In this document: one piece after another, positions 24,588 through 33,905 of the stretch
How the letters are laid out: the number at the start of each line of letters is the position of its first letter
Numbering within the stretch: position 1 is the stretch's first letter
NCBI RefSeq assembly: GCF_002934005.1
Contig: NZ_PGEM01000051.1
Location: 1 to 36,429, forward strand
Origin: Cuspidothrix issatschenkoi CHARLIE-1
Lineage (GTDB): Bacteria; Cyanobacteriota; Cyanobacteriia; Cyanobacteriales; Nostocaceae
Direction: 5' to 3'
Length of the DNA stretch: 36,429 nucleotides
Position numbers and translations under genes: made by a program
The notes under the pieces: generated by a model
Told to the model about the DNA's origin: nothing
The model's input: the letters and a program-made list of their open reading frames with translations, nothing else
Database searches by the model: none

Positions 24588-24989
24588 ATGGCGGCTAACG
24601 ACACAATTGCAGATATGCTGACGCGCATCCGCAATGCCAATATGGCGAAGCATCAAACTACGCAAGTACCAGCAACCAAAATGACTCGGAGTATTGCTAA
24701 GGTACTTCAAGAAGAAGGCTTTATTGCGGAAGTTGAAGAAGCAGGAGAAGGAGTAAAGCGTAACCTAGTTATTTCCCTGAAATACAAAGGTAAAAATCGC
24801 CAGCCCTTAATTACTGCCCTAAAGCGAGTGAGTAAACCAGGTTTACGTGTTTACTCCAATAGAAAAGAATTACCAAGAGTGTTAGGCGGTATCGGTATTG
24901 CCATTATTTCTACATCTAGTGGCATTATGACTGACCGCGAAGCACGCCGCCAAAATCTAGGTGGTGAAGTGCTTTGCTACGTTTGGTAG
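24588..24989 (+). CDS. rpsH: 30S ribosomal protein S8
   Basis: 133 residues. It starts [20 protein letters not shown] and ends with the conserved [20 protein letters not shown] and LCYVW. S8 organises the central domain of 16S rRNA and, in E. coli, represses the spc operon by binding its mRNA near rplE. GAGGGA lies before the ATG. The spacer that follows (24990-25069) is one of the CTGACAA foldbacks. Confidence 0.98.
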   Translation: MAANDTIADMLTRIRNANMAKHQTTQVPATKMTRSIAKVLQEEGFIAEVEEAGEGVKRNLVISLKYKGKNRQPLITALKRVSKPGLRVYSNRKELPRVLGGIGIAIISTSSGIMTDREARRQNLGGEVLCYVW

Positions 24990-25069
24990 TCGTGATTGGT
25001 CATTGGTCAGTGGCAAAACAAGGAACAACTGACAACTGACAAACAACAACTGACAAAGAACAAAAAATC
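24990..25069. repeat. Foldback heptamer spacer, rpsH-rplF (CTGACAA family)
   Basis: The left arm ttggtcattggtcagt (24998-25013) is largely complementary to caactgacaactgacaaa (about 25026-25043). The rplF ATG follows agaacaaaaaatc, with no clear Shine-Dalgarno sequence. Confidence 0.7.
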
Positions 25070-25618
25070 ATGTCTCGTATTGGTAAACGTCCAATTACTA
25101 TTCCCGCCAAAGTACAAGTGGCGATTGATGGTGTCAAAGTAGTGGTGAAAGGTCCAAAAGGTGAGCTTTCCCGTGAACTACCTAACAATGTCATTCTTTC
25201 CCAAGAAGGAGAAACATTACTAGTAACCCGTCGTGATGAAACCCGCACATCCAGACAGATGCACGGTTTGAGCCGCACCCTAGTGGCTAACATGGTGGAG
25301 GGAGTTTCCCAAGGTTTCCAACGCCGTTTGGAAATTCAAGGGGTTGGTTATCGCGCCCAAGTCCAGGGTCGTAACCTAGTTTTAAACATGGGTTATAGCC
25401 ATCAAGTGCAAATTGAACCACCAGAGGGCATTCAATTTGCCGTAGAAGGTACTACTAATGTCATAGTCACTGGTTATGACAAAGAAATTGTAGGTAATAC
25501 AGCAGCTAAAATTCGCGCCGTTCGTCCACCTGAACCCTATAAAGGCAAAGGTATTCGCTATGCCGGTGAAGTGGTCAGACGCAAGGCTGGTAAGACTGGT
25601 AAGGGTGGTAAGAAGTAA
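25070..25618 (+). CDS. rplF: 50S ribosomal protein L6
   Basis: 182 residues, two similar alpha/beta domains. The start [20 protein letters not shown] and the C-terminal [20 protein letters not shown] are diagnostic. L6 sits near the sarcin-ricin loop and the factor-binding site. The start has no purine-rich ribosome-binding site. The tail [13 protein letters not shown] is the usual basic end. rplR begins two bases after its stop, so termination-reinitiation is likely. Confidence 0.98.
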   Translation: MSRIGKRPITIPAKVQVAIDGVKVVVKGPKGELSRELPNNVILSQEGETLLVTRRDETRTSRQMHGLSRTLVANMVEGVSQGFQRRLEIQGVGYRAQVQGRNLVLNMGYSHQVQIEPPEGIQFAVEGTTNVIVTGYDKEIVGNTAAKIRAVRPPEPYKGKGIRYAGEVVRRKAGKTGKGGKK

Positions 25619-25620
25619 AC

Positions 25621-25983
25621 ATGAAACTTACACGTAGAGAATCCAAACAGCGTCGTCATCGCCGCGTTCGTGGGAAAGTTAACGGTTCACCGGAACGTCC
25701 ACGCTTATCTATATTCCGATCCAATGAGCATATTTATGCTCAAGTCATTGATGATACCAAACAGGAAACAATAGTAGCTGCATCCACAGTAGAACCAGAA
25801 TTGAAATCTCATATTGCTTCTGGCGCTAACTGTGAAGCATCTATACAAGTTGGCAAATTGGTAGCTGTACGCGCACTAGAAAAAGGGATCACCAAAGTCG
25901 TATTTGATCGCGGTGGCAACCTCTATCATGGTCGCATTAAAGCACTAGCCGAGGCGGCACGTGAGGCTGGTTTAGATTTCTAA
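25621..25983 (+). CDS. rplR: 50S ribosomal protein L18
   Basis: 120 residues. A basic N-terminus ([20 protein letters not shown]) leads into [20 protein letters not shown] and the conserved GHRI-like end [20 protein letters not shown]18 delivers 5S rRNA to the central protuberance with L5. Only two bases separate it from rplF and no separate ribosome-binding site stands out. The following spacer (25984-26066) is a strong CTGACAA foldback. Confidence 0.98.
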   Translation: MKLTRRESKQRRHRRVRGKVNGSPERPRLSIFRSNEHIYAQVIDDTKQETIVAASTVEPELKSHIASGANCEASIQVGKLVAVRALEKGITKVVFDRGGNLYHGRIKALAEAAREAGLDF

Positions 25984-26056
25984 GTCCGTCAGTAGTCAAT
26001 AGTCAGTAGCAACTGACAACTGACAACTGACAACTGACAACTGACAACTAAAAGAG
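25984..26056. repeat. Foldback heptamer spacer, rplR-rpsE (CTGACAA family)
   Basis: The left arm gtcagtagtcaatagtcagt (25988-26007) faces a right arm of CAACTGA units (26010-26048). A GAGAG sequence after the array serves rpsE. Confidence 0.75.
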
Positions 26057-26066
26057 AGCATTGATT

Positions 26067-26591
26067 ATGGTAACCGGTCGTCGTAAAGCAAGCCGTACAA
26101 AAAAAGAAGAAACCAACTGGCAAGAGCGAGTTATCCAAATCCGCCGGGTGAGTAAAGTCGTCAAAGGTGGTAAAAAACTCAGCTTCCGTGCCATTGTCGT
26201 TGTTGGTAATGAACGTGGACAAGTTGGAGTAGGCGTTGGGAAAGCATCAGATGTAATTGGTGCAGTTAAAAAAGGTGTCGCTGATGGTAAAAAACATCTA
26301 ATTGACATCCCTATTACCAAATCTAATTCCATTCCTCACCCCATTGATGGTGTTGGTGGTGGAGCTAAAGTAATGATGCGTCCAGCCGCACCAGGTACAG
26401 GTGTAATTGCCGGGGGTGCTGTACGGACTGTATTAGAGTTGGCAGGAATACGTAATATTCTCGCTAAACAACTTGGTTCTAACAATCCTTTAAACAACGC
26501 TAGAGCCGCAGTAAATGCTCTATCTACCCTACGGACATTGACTGAAGTGGCCGAAGATCGCGGTATTGCCATTGAGAAACTCTATATTTAG
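26067..26591 (+). CDS. rpsE: 30S ribosomal protein S5
   Basis: 174 residues from the ATG at 26067 ([20 protein letters not shown]). A TTG two codons upstream is in frame, but AAAAGAGAG at about 26049-26057 is better placed for the ATG. The dsRNA-binding domain ([20 protein letters not shown]) and the loop [20 protein letters not shown], tied to fidelity and mRNA unwinding, are present. rpmD (L30), which follows rpsE in other bacteria, is absent, as expected for cyanobacteria. Confidence 0.97.
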   Translation: MVTGRRKASRTKKEETNWQERVIQIRRVSKVVKGGKKLSFRAIVVVGNERGQVGVGVGKASDVIGAVKKGVADGKKHLIDIPITKSNSIPHPIDGVGGGAKVMMRPAAPGTGVIAGGAVRTVLELAGIRNILAKQLGSNNPLNNARAAVNALSTLRTLTEVAEDRGIAIEKLYI

Positions 26592-26648
26592 TCAATCCTG
26601 GTATCAGATTCTCAATCCAAAATCTAAAATCTAAAATCCCAACCCAAA

Positions 26649-27092
26649 ATGAGACTCAACGATCTTAAGCCCCAAAAAGGCTCAAAAAAACGCCGTAAGC
26701 GCGTAGGTAGAGGTATTTCCGCTGGACAAGGTGCAAGCGCTGGTCTAGGGATGCGTGGTCAAAAATCCCGTTCTGGTAGCAGTACAAGACCGGGTTTTGA
26801 AGGTGGTCAACAACCATTGTATCGTCGGATACCGAAACTCAAGGGCTTCCCCGTCGTTAACCGGAAAATTTACACTACGATTAATGTAGAGAAGTTAACT
26901 AACCTACCTCCTAATTCAGAAGTAACTTTGGAATCCTTGCAAGCGGCAGGTATCCTCACTGCTGTTAAAGGTCCATTGAAAATTTTGGGTAATGGAGAAT
27001 TGACCGTTCCTCTTCATGTAAAAGCAGCCGCTTTCACAGGACAAGCCCGCACTAAAATAGAGGCTGCTGGTGGAAGTTGTGAAAGTGCATGA
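26649..27092 (+). CDS. rplO: 50S ribosomal protein L15
   Basis: 147 residues. The Gly/Arg-rich N-terminus is typical ([20 protein letters not shown] and [20 protein letters not shown]). The C-terminal globular part ends [20 protein letters not shown]. The start is preceded by ctaaaatctaaaatcccaac-type heptamers, with no clear Shine-Dalgarno sequence. A 217-bp spacer with a degenerate tandem duplication separates it from secY. Confidence 0.97.
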   Translation: MRLNDLKPQKGSKKRRKRVGRGISAGQGASAGLGMRGQKSRSGSSTRPGFEGGQQPLYRRIPKLKGFPVVNRKIYTTINVEKLTNLPPNSEVTLESLQAAGILTAVKGPLKILGNGELTVPLHVKAAAFTGQARTKIEAAGGSCESA

Positions 27093-27126
27093 GAGATGAG
27101 AGGTGCAAATTGCAACGGCACCTGGT

Positions 27127-27273
27127 GATTGGGGAACAGATCCTTGGTTAATAGATACCCTAATCATCTTCATCAGATGAATTATAGTCAGGATGAAAAA
27201 TCTTATCTCTTGGTCATTGGGGAAGAGATCATTGGTCAACAGATAACCTAATCATCTTCATCATAATGAATCA
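27127..27273 (+). repeat. Degenerate tandem duplication upstream of secY
   Basis: 27127-27184 (gattggggaacagatccttg, with taatcatcttcatcagatga at its end) is repeated at 27215-27273 with about ten differences and an offset of 88 bases. Each unit ends in a TAATCATCTTCATC motif followed by a short inverted segment. There is no coding capacity. Confidence 0.7.
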
Positions 27274-27309
27274 CGTAAATCATAGTTAAGACTTCAAAGG
27301 TAAAATTCT

Positions 27310-28623
27310 ATGATCAGTCGAGACAAAGCCCCAACGGCTCAAGAAACTTTTATGCAGATGGCGCAAGCAGCCGGACTTAGAGGTAGGCTGCTTGTTACTG
27401 TCGGTATTTTAATTTTGGTTCGCCTGGGTATCTTTTTGCCAGTACCAGGAATTGATCGCCAACGGTTTGCTGAAGCTATATCGGGCAATAATTCCATCTT
27501 TGGACTGTTGGATATATTTTCGGGGCGGGGATTGTCTACTTTGGGCGTATTCGCCTTGGGGATTTTGCCTTTCATTAATGCCTCCATTATTATCCAATTG
27601 CTGACCGCTGCTGTTCCATCTTTAGAAAATTTACAGAAAAATGAAGGTGAGGCGGGTCGGCGGAAAATATCACAAATTACCCGTTATGTGACTGTAGTTT
27701 GGGCAATTATTCAAAGTGTGGCTTTTTCGGCATTATTTTTGCAACAATTCGCCCTGAATCCTGGACCTGTGTTTGTAGCAGAAACGGCGATCGCCCTAAC
27801 TGCTGGTTCAATGTTCGTCATGTGGGCATCAGAACTGATTACAGAACGGGGTATCGGTAATGGTGCATCTTTGTTGATTTTTGTCAACATTGTAGCTTCC
27901 CTGCCAAAATCCTTGGGTGACACCATTGACTTAGTACAAGTTGGGGGTAGGGAAATTGTCGGCCGGGTCATAGTTTTGGTACTAGTTTTCTTGGCCACAA
28001 TTCTGGGAATTGTCTTTGTCCAGGAAGGAATGCGCCGTATCCCCATTATTTCTGCCCGTCGTCAAGTGGGTAGAAGAGTTTTAGCTGAACAACGCAGTTA
28101 TTTACCGCTCCGGCTTAATTCCGGCGGTGTCATGCCCATTATTTTTGCAGCAGCAATCCTGAGTTTGCCACTGTTAATTGCCAATTTCGCCAAAAATCAA
28201 GAATTAGCCAACATTGTTAATACCTATCTGAGTCCTGGTGGTTCTGCCCCTTGGGTATACGCACTTGTTTACTTAACTTCCATTGTTTTCTTCAGTTACT
28301 TCTATTCATCGTTGATTCTCAACCCAGTGGATGTAGCTCAAAACTTGAAAAAAATGGGTTCTAGTATTCCTGGTATTCGTCCCGGTAAAGCTACTAGTGA
28401 GTATATCGAAAGAGTCACAAACCGACTGACTTTTTTAGGCGCGATCTTTTTAGGCTTAGTGGCTATTATTCCTACAGCCGTAGAAAGTGCTTTGAAAGTT
28501 CCTACCTTTAAAGGCCTGGGTGCAACATCTTTGTTAATTTTAGTAGGTGTAGCAATTGATACGGCTAAACAAATCCAAACGTATGTTATATCTCAGCGAT
28601 ATGAAGGAATGGTGAAACAATAG
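27310..28623 (+). CDS. secY: Protein translocase subunit SecY
   Basis: 437 residues with ten hydrophobic helices. SecY is the pore of the SecYEG channel in plasma and thylakoid membranes. Diagnostic parts are VRLGIFLPVPGIDRQRFAEA, the first cytosolic loops, SELITERGIGNGASLLIFVN, the cytosolic loop before helix 7 (QEGMRRIPIISARRQVGRRV), and the helix-7/8 region RLNSGGVMPIIFAAAILSLP. AAAGG lies nine bases before the ATG. Its TAG overlaps the GTG of adk by one base. Confidence 0.98.
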   Translation: MISRDKAPTAQETFMQMAQAAGLRGRLLVTVGILILVRLGIFLPVPGIDRQRFAEAISGNNSIFGLLDIFSGRGLSTLGVFALGILPFINASIIIQLLTAAVPSLENLQKNEGEAGRRKISQITRYVTVVWAIIQSVAFSALFLQQFALNPGPVFVAETAIALTAGSMFVMWASELITERGIGNGASLLIFVNIVASLPKSLGDTIDLVQVGGREIVGRVIVLVLVFLATILGIVFVQEGMRRIPIISARRQVGRRVLAEQRSYLPLRLNSGGVMPIIFAAAILSLPLLIANFAKNQELANIVNTYLSPGGSAPWVYALVYLTSIVFFSYFYSSLILNPVDVAQNLKKMGSSIPGIRPGKATSEYIERVTNRLTFLGAIFLGLVAIIPTAVESALKVPTFKGLGATSLLILVGVAIDTAKQIQTYVISQRYEGMVKQ

Positions 28624-29177
28624 TGACGCGATTAATCTTCTTGGGACCCCCAGGAGCAGGAAAAGGAACTCAGGCTAAAAATTTGGCTGAATTTTTATAT
28701 ATTCCCCATATTTCTACAGGTGACATTTTACGCCAAGCTATTCAAGATCAAACAAATTTGGGAATGCAAGCCCAAAGTTTCATGGATAAAGGCGAATTAG
28801 TCCCAGACAAATTAGTGGAAGATATGGTCGAAGAACGCCTGAAACAACCCGATGCTCAAACAGGTTGGATTTTAGATGGTTTTCCTCGTAAAGTTACACA
28901 AGCCAAGTTTTTGGGTGAACTACTAATCAACCTCCGCGAAGGTGGTGAAAAAGTGATCAATCTAGATGCACCTGATGCGGTTGTGATTAACCGATTATTA
29001 GGACGCGGGCGCAAAGATGATACTGAAGAAGTAATTCGTCGCCGCTTAGAAATCTACCGCGATGAAACAGCACCCTTGATTAATTATTACAGCGATCGCC
29101 AGCAACTCTTAACTGTCAACGGTAATCAGTCCCAAGAAGAAGTTTTTTCTGATTTGAAAAATATCATAGCTGCTTAG
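28623..29177 (+). CDS. adk: Adenylate kinase (short-LID form)
   Basis: 184 residues from a GTG that shares a base with the secY stop. The P-loop GPPGAGKGTQ is at about residues 8-17, the AMP-binding segment is STGDILRQAI, and DGFPRKVTQA is conserved. The LID is the short form (GRGRKDDTEEVIRRRL) without zinc cysteines, as in plastid and cyanobacterial enzymes. The reaction is ATP + AMP to 2 ADP. A HIP1 site occurs near the 3' end. A 202-bp gap follows before infA. Confidence 0.98.
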   Translation: MTRLIFLGPPGAGKGTQAKNLAEFLYIPHISTGDILRQAIQDQTNLGMQAQSFMDKGELVPDKLVEDMVEERLKQPDAQTGWILDGFPRKVTQAKFLGELLINLREGGEKVINLDAPDAVVINRLLGRGRKDDTEEVIRRRLEIYRDETAPLINYYSDRQQLLTVNGNQSQEEVFSDLKNIIAA

Positions 29178-29379
29178 ATAAAACCAGGGGTAGCGGTCTG
29201 TGTGGTTAGGGGGAAAATAAAAATTTTTTTAGCCTCTTACCTCTGCCCTATCTTCTAAGTCAGGCGTAAGTCAATTTTAGCTAAGATATATTAATAAACT
29301 GTTGATATATTTTCTCTAACTGTGTTCTTTATGCCCATGCAATAAGGACAATAGGAGATTGTTGAGTTGAGGAAAAAAC

Positions 29380-29604
29380 TTGTCTAAGCAAGATTTAATT
29401 GAAATGGAAGGAACTGTCACCGAATCATTGCCTAATGCAATGTTTCGTGTTGACCTAGATAACGGATTTAATGTTCTAGCACACATTTCTGGGAAAATCC
29501 GTCGTAATTACATCAAGATTTTACCTGGCGATCGCGTCAAAGTAGAATTAACACCCTACGACTTAACCAAAGGTAGAATCACCTATCGCCTGCGGAAGAA
29601 ATAA
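29380..29604 (+). CDS. infA: Translation initiation factor IF-1
   Basis: 74 residues, OB-fold, from a TTG start ([20 protein letters not shown]) with GAGG eight bases upstream. IF-1 occupies the A site during initiation. The core [20 protein letters not shown] and [20 protein letters not shown] is intact. A TTG start is weak in general, which may limit expression relative to the ribosomal proteins around it. The gap before it (29178-29379) could hold a separate promoter, but I see no strong candidate. Confidence 0.96.
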
Positions 29605-29715
29605 ATCTATGTAGAGGATCTTACCATAAATCAACTGGTATTTTTCTAGTTACAGAACTGAAATATTTCTTCTAGAAATGCTATAATTTACTATTTGGAG
29701 TCAATTTTAAAAGGC

Positions 29716-29829
29716 ATGAAAGTCAGAGCCTCAGTCAAGAAAATTTGTGAAAAATGTAGCGTGATCAAACGTCGTGGTCGCGTGATGGTGATTTGTGAAA
29801 ATCCCAAACACAAACAACGCCAAGGATAA
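29716..29829 (+). CDS. rpmJ: 50S ribosomal protein L36
   Basis: 37 residues: [20 protein letters not shown], then [17 protein letters not shown]. The four zinc ligands Cys11, Cys14, Cys27 and His32 are all present, so this is the zinc-binding form. AAAAGG precedes the ATG by a few bases. It sits in its usual place between infA and rpsM. It is too short for a routine ORF cut-off but is unmistakable. Confidence 0.97.
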   Translation: MKVRASVKKICEKCSVIKRRGRVMVICENPKHKQRQG

Positions 29830-30002
29830 ACATTAGTTATCAAAGTTAAAACCGCGATGATTACAGCAGGAGTCGGAAGTGAACACTATTTGAATTTTCA
29901 GGTTTTACCTCCTTCACTAGTAATGACGCTATTGCCTAACACGAGGCTATGCCATCACGTTTTGTTAACTGCAATTAAGAAAATAATAGGGAGAGATTCA
30001 TT

Positions 30003-30383
30003 GTGGCACGGATTTCCGGAGTAGACCTTCCACGTGATAAGCGTGTTGAAATTGGTCTCACATACATTTACGGAATTGGCTTAACTAGATCACAGAAAAT
30101 TCTTGCAGCTACTGGTGTAAATCCAGATACCCGCGTCAAAGACCTTTCTGATACCGAGGTAACAGCCCTGAGAGGAGAAATCGAAAGCAACTATCAAGTT
30201 GAAGGGGATTTACGCCGCTTAGAAGGCATGAGCATCAAGCGTCTAGTTGATATTGGTTGTTACAGAGGTCGGAGACACCGTATGGGCTTACCAGTCCGTG
30301 GACAAAGAACTCGTACCAATGCCAGAACTAGACGTGGTAGAAGACAGACCGTGGCAGGTAAGAAGAAAGCTCCTGGCAAATAA
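30003..30383 (+). CDS. rpsM: 30S ribosomal protein S13
   Basis: 126 residues from a GTG ([20 protein letters not shown]), with GGGAGAG about ten bases upstream. The helix-two-turn-helix region and the basic tail ([20 protein letters not shown] and KKAPGK) are complete. S13 forms bridges with L5 and contacts P-site tRNA. The 173-bp spacer after rpmJ is not heptameric. rpsK follows 54 bases later. Confidence 0.98.
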   Translation: MARISGVDLPRDKRVEIGLTYIYGIGLTRSQKILAATGVNPDTRVKDLSDTEVTALRGEIESNYQVEGDLRRLEGMSIKRLVDIGCYRGRRHRMGLPVRGQRTRTNARTRRGRRQTVAGKKKAPGK

Positions 30384-30437
30384 TTTTTTTAACCTTGCTG
30401 ATCACAGCGGGTTGTACCTTCAATTTACTCAACAAAT

Positions 30438-30833
30438 ATGGCTAGACAACCAACTAAAAAATCCGGGAGCAAAAAGCAAAAACGTAACGTTCCCAATGGA
30501 ATTGCCTACATTCAGTCTACTTTCAACAATAGCATTATCACCATTACCGATCAAAATGGAGATGTGATCTCCTGGGCAAGTGCTGGTTCTAGTGGATTTA
30601 AAGGCGCGAAAAAAGGAACACCCTTTGCGGCACAAACTGCTGCTGAAAGTGCAGCTAGACGGGCAACTGACCAAGGCATGAGACAAATCGAGGTCATGGT
30701 TAGCGGTCCAGGTGCAGGACGAGAAACAGCTATCCGAGCGCTACAAGGTGCAGGTTTAGAAATTACACTCATTCGGGATATTACCCCTATACCTCATAAC
30801 GGTTGCCGTCCACCCAAGCGCCGTCGAGTGTAA
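30438..30833 (+). CDS. rpsK: 30S ribosomal protein S11
   Basis: 131 residues. [40 protein letters not shown] and the end [16 protein letters not shown] are diagnostic. S11 shapes the platform near the E site and anti-Shine-Dalgarno helix. The ATG follows caatttactcaacaaat, with no apparent purine-rich ribosome-binding site. rpsD (S4), which follows rpsK in enterobacteria, is absent here. rpoA follows after 337 bp. Confidence 0.98.
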   Translation: MARQPTKKSGSKKQKRNVPNGIAYIQSTFNNSIITITDQNGDVISWASAGSSGFKGAKKGTPFAAQTAAESAARRATDQGMRQIEVMVSGPGAGRETAIRALQGAGLEITLIRDITPIPHNGCRPPKRRRV

Positions 30834-31170
30834 ACAGAACCTAGTTTGGTCAGCCAAAAGGCGGAAAACCAGGGAAATTTTAACAATGCCCTCAGTGGTT
30901 TGTGATTTGGAACTATTTTCCCCAAGCGAATACATACCCAACTTAAGCGCATGGGGTAAATAAGTTCGTTTAAGAATTATTTTCATAGTGCCTTAGCTTT
31001 TTCTCTGGGAAAGGCTAGTCAACTTTGTAAAAATGAAACAATAATGCCTGTGGTCTTGAGGTATCACCGTTAACTATATGTATGATGCCATCAGAAAAAC
31101 CTCAGAGCAGCAAAGAAAATTCGAGAAGCAATTTGCTTTCTAGCAGCACCTTAACAAGGGAGGCTACTCC
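30834..31170. other. 337-bp leader between rpsK and rpoA
   Basis: No supported gene. Near the right end AGAAGCAATTTGCTTTCT (31126-31143) is a near-palindrome. A possible promoter is TTGAGG at 31056-31061 with TATGAT at 31081-31086, but the 19-base spacing is long and the call is weak. The rpoA ribosome-binding site AAGGGAGG is at 31156-31163. Confidence 0.4.
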
Positions 31171-32115
31171 GTGGCGCAGTTTCAAATTGAATGTGTAGAG
31201 TCTAATGCTGAAGAAAGTCGAAGCTATTACAGCAAGTTTGTTCTAGAACCCTTAGAGCGTGGTCAAGGAACAACTGTTGGCAACGCGTTGCGGCGGGTTT
31301 TACTTTCTAACTTAGAAGGGACAGCAGTAACAGCAGTCAGAATTGCTGGTGTTACCCATGAGTTTGCAACAGTTCCAGGTGTGCGGGAAGACGTACTGGA
31401 AATTCTGATGCGAATGAAGGATGTCATTCTGAAAAGTTATTCTTCTCAACCCCAAATCGGTCGTTTACTCGTTAGCGGACCAGCAACAGTTACTGTAGCG
31501 CATTTCGACTTACCCAGTGAAGTAGAAGTCATAGATCCCACCCAGTATATTGCCACCATCGCCGAAGGTGGAAAACTGGAAATGGAATTTCGGATTGAGA
31601 GAGGCAAAGGCTACCGCACAGTTGAGCGAGGCAGAGAAGAAGCCACATCTTTGGATTTCCTGCAAATTGACTCAGTGTTTATGCCTGTGCGGAAAGTCAA
31701 CTATAGTGTTGAAGAAGCCCGTGGCGATGGCTCTTTGAAAGACAGATTACTGTTGGAAGTATGGACTAATGGCAGTATTTCTCCTCAAGAAGCACTATCA
31801 TCAGCCGCTGGAATTTTGGTAGATTTATTTAACCCACTCAAAGATATCTCCCTAGAACCAACGGATACAGGTTTAGATATCCCAGATGATCCTACTGCTC
31901 AAATTCCCATTGAAGAGTTGCAGTTATCTGTCAGAGCTTATAACTGTCTCAAACGCGCTCAAGTAAATTCTGTAGCTGACTTATTGGATTACACCCAAGA
32001 AGACCTATTAGAAATCAAAAACTTTGGTCAGAAATCTGCCGAAGAAGTGGTTGAAGCTTTACAGCGCCGTTTAGGTATTACTTTACCTCAGGAAAGAAGC
32101 TCTAAAAACGCCTAA
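31171..32115 (+). CDS. rpoA: RNA polymerase subunit alpha
   Basis: 314 residues from a GTG with AAGGGAGG eight bases upstream. The N-terminal dimerisation domain (about 1-228) includes LEPLERGQGTTVGNALRRVL and the 45A loop region. A linker leads to the C-terminal domain (about 245-305) with the DNA- and activator-binding helices LQLSVRAYNCLKRAQVNSVA and LLEIKNFGQKSAEEVVEALQ. The length matches cyanobacterial alpha. Its place between ribosomal genes ties polymerase and ribosome supply together. Confidence 0.98.
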   Translation: MAQFQIECVESNAEESRSYYSKFVLEPLERGQGTTVGNALRRVLLSNLEGTAVTAVRIAGVTHEFATVPGVREDVLEILMRMKDVILKSYSSQPQIGRLLVSGPATVTVAHFDLPSEVEVIDPTQYIATIAEGGKLEMEFRIERGKGYRTVERGREEATSLDFLQIDSVFMPVRKVNYSVEEARGDGSLKDRLLLEVWTNGSISPQEALSSAAGILVDLFNPLKDISLEPTDTGLDIPDDPTAQIPIEELQLSVRAYNCLKRAQVNSVADLLDYTQEDLLEIKNFGQKSAEEVVEALQRRLGITLPQERSSKNA

Positions 32116-32149
32116 AGCAAAGTTTGGAATAATTCATTAGTGCATTGTT

Positions 32150-32500
32150 ATGCGTCATCGTTGCCGAGTCAAACAACTTAGTAAACCAGCGGATCAACGT
32201 CGCGCTCTCCTCAGAGCTTTGACAACAGAATTGATCCGTCATGGCAAAATTACTACAACTTTAGTCAGAGCTAAAGTTCTCCGTAGTAAGGTAGATAAAA
32301 TGATTACCTTAGCTAAAGATGGCTCTTTAGCATCACGTCGGGAAGCATTAGGTTATATCTACGATAAAACCTTAGTTCACGCGCTATTTGAGCAAGCTCC
32401 TACTCGCTATGCTAACCGTCAAGGTGGTTATACTCGTATCTTGCATACAGTACCCCGTCGCGGTGATAATGCTGAAATGGCGATTATTGAACTGGTTTAA
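32150..32500 (+). CDS. rplQ: 50S ribosomal protein L17
   Basis: 116 residues. The basic start [20 protein letters not shown] and the conserved [20 protein letters not shown] and [20 protein letters not shown] are diagnostic. L17 lies at the tunnel exit periphery. No Shine-Dalgarno sequence is obvious in the 34 bases after rpoA (ttagtgcattgttATG). The following spacer is a CTGACAA foldback leading into truA. Confidence 0.98.
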   Translation: MRHRCRVKQLSKPADQRRALLRALTTELIRHGKITTTLVRAKVLRSKVDKMITLAKDGSLASRREALGYIYDKTLVHALFEQAPTRYANRQGGYTRILHTVPRRGDNAEMAIIELV

Positions 32501-32578
32501 AGTTATTAGTCATTGGTCATTAGTCAGGAGCAAAGAAAAAACAACTGACAATTGACAACTGACAACTGACAAACAACT
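32501..32578. repeat. Foldback heptamer spacer, rplQ-truA (CTGACAA family)
   Basis: The left arm ttagtcattggtcattagtc (32505-32524) opposes a right arm of caactgacaattgacaactg and further CTGACAA units (about 32540-32572). No Shine-Dalgarno sequence precedes truA. Confidence 0.72.
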
Positions 32579-33412
32579 ATGTTAGAAAGCCGCCAGCAAA
32601 ATCAGACTCAGCGAGTAGCCTTAGTTATTCAGTATTTAGGTACTCGTTTTCACGGCTGGCAAAGACAAAAAGGGCAGCGGACTGTCCAAGAAGAGATAGA
32701 AACAGCCATAGCAACTGTTCTAGGGTATCACGTGACACTTCATGGAGCAGGTAGAACTGATTCTGGAGTCCACGCGGCTGCTCAAGTAGCCCATTTTCAA
32801 GCTACAACTTTAATTCCTGCACACAGGTGGGCAAAGGTTCTCAATGGCTATTTGCCCCCGGATGTATTAATCAGGGCATCAGCCAGTGTAAGTGAAAGTT
32901 GGCACGCTCGTTTTAGCGCGGTTTACCGACGATATCGCTACACAATCTATACTGAACAGCTACCAAATTTATTTGCACAAGCTTTCAGTTGGCATTATTA
33001 CTATGCACCTTTGGATGAATCATTAATGACATCTGCCCTGATACCCCTACTGGGAAAACATCATTTATCTGCTTTCCAAAGGGCTGGTTCAGCGAGATCA
33101 CATTCTTGGGTAGAAGTGCAAGCAGTAGAATGCCATCGTAGTGGATCATTTATTCATATTGAAATCCAAGCTAATGGATTTTTATATGGCATGGTGCGGC
33201 TGCTAGTAGGAATGTTGGTAGAAGTAGGTTCTGGACAACGGGCGCTAGATAGCTTTACGGATATCTGGCAACAGGAACGGCGGGAAAAAGTTAAATATTC
33301 TGCACCCGCCCAGGGTTTATGCTTGTTGAGAGTGGGCTATACCGATTTTCCCTTTCCAGAAAAAATCTGGTATGACACCCAACCATACTTAGTCATGGGT
33401 TATGAATCATGA
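32579..33412 (+). CDS. truA: tRNA pseudouridine synthase A
   Basis: 277 residues. Catalytic Asp61 lies in [12 protein letters not shown]. The enzyme isomerises uridines 38-40 in the tRNA anticodon stem. Other family segments present are [37 protein letters not shown] and the C-terminal [20 protein letters not shown]. The last residues (PYLVMGYES) lie in sequence resembling the heptamer spacers. It sits between rplQ and rplM, a normal position in cyanobacteria. The preferred rplM start is 41 bases after its stop. Confidence 0.96.
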   Translation: MLESRQQNQTQRVALVIQYLGTRFHGWQRQKGQRTVQEEIETAIATVLGYHVTLHGAGRTDSGVHAAAQVAHFQATTLIPAHRWAKVLNGYLPPDVLIRASASVSESWHARFSAVYRRYRYTIYTEQLPNLFAQAFSWHYYYAPLDESLMTSALIPLLGKHHLSAFQRAGSARSHSWVEVQAVECHRSGSFIHIEIQANGFLYGMVRLLVGMLVEVGSGQRALDSFTDIWQQERREKVKYSAPAQGLCLLRVGYTDFPFPEKIWYDTQPYLVMGYES

Positions 33413-33452
33413 CAAAGGAAAACTGACAACTGACAAAGGACAAAAACAAACA

Positions 33453-33905
33453 ATGACTAAAACCTACCTTCCCCCTCAAGCATCTCTTGAGCGCGATTGG
33501 TACGTAGTAGACGCTACAGATAAACGTCTGGGTCGTCTTGCTAGTGAGGTCGCCATGATCCTCAGAGGGAAAAGAAAAGCTGAATATACTCCCCATTTAG
33601 ATACAGGGGATTTTGTCATTATTATCAATGCTGAGAAAGTGGCAGTTACAGGCAAAAAGCGGACTCAAAAAGTTTACCGTCGCCATTCCGGCCGTCCTGG
33701 TGGGATGAAAACAGAAACTTTTGCTAAGTTGCAACAGCGCTTACCAGAAAGAATTCTTGAACACGCTATCAAAGGTATGTTACCTAAGAATAGTTTGGGT
33801 AAACAGTTATTTACTAAACTCAAGGTGTATGCAGGACCAACTCATCCTCATGCAGCACAACAACCCAAAGAAATCACAATTAGTACAATTCCTGGAGAAA
33901 ATTAA
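33453..33905 (+). CDS. rplM: 50S ribosomal protein L13
   Basis: 150 residues from the ATG at 33453 ([20 protein letters not shown]). An in-frame start at 33402 exists, but the extra codons read through CTGACAA-type repeat and overlap truA, so the inner ATG is chosen. AAAGGA lies about ten bases before it. [20 protein letters not shown] and [20 protein letters not shown] are characteristic. L13 is an early assembly protein. Its TAA overlaps the rpsI ATG by one base. Confidence 0.97.
   Translation: MTKTYLPPQASLERDWYVVDATDKRLGRLASEVAMILRGKRKAEYTPHLDTGDFVIIINAEKVAVTGKKRTQKVYRRHSGRPGGMKTETFAKLQQRLPERILEHAIKGMLPKNSLGKQLFTKLKVYAGPTHPHAAQQPKEITISTIPGEN

Noticed and set aside
30834-31170. tRNA or small RNA gene before rpoA
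   Set aside because: No cloverleaf or T-arm GTTCGAATC-like box can be placed, and only a short palindrome is seen.
33402-33452. Longer N-terminus for L13 starting at 33402
   Set aside because: The extra codons lie in spacer repeat and overlap truA; the ATG at 33453 has AAAGGA upstream and gives the normal L13 N-terminus.
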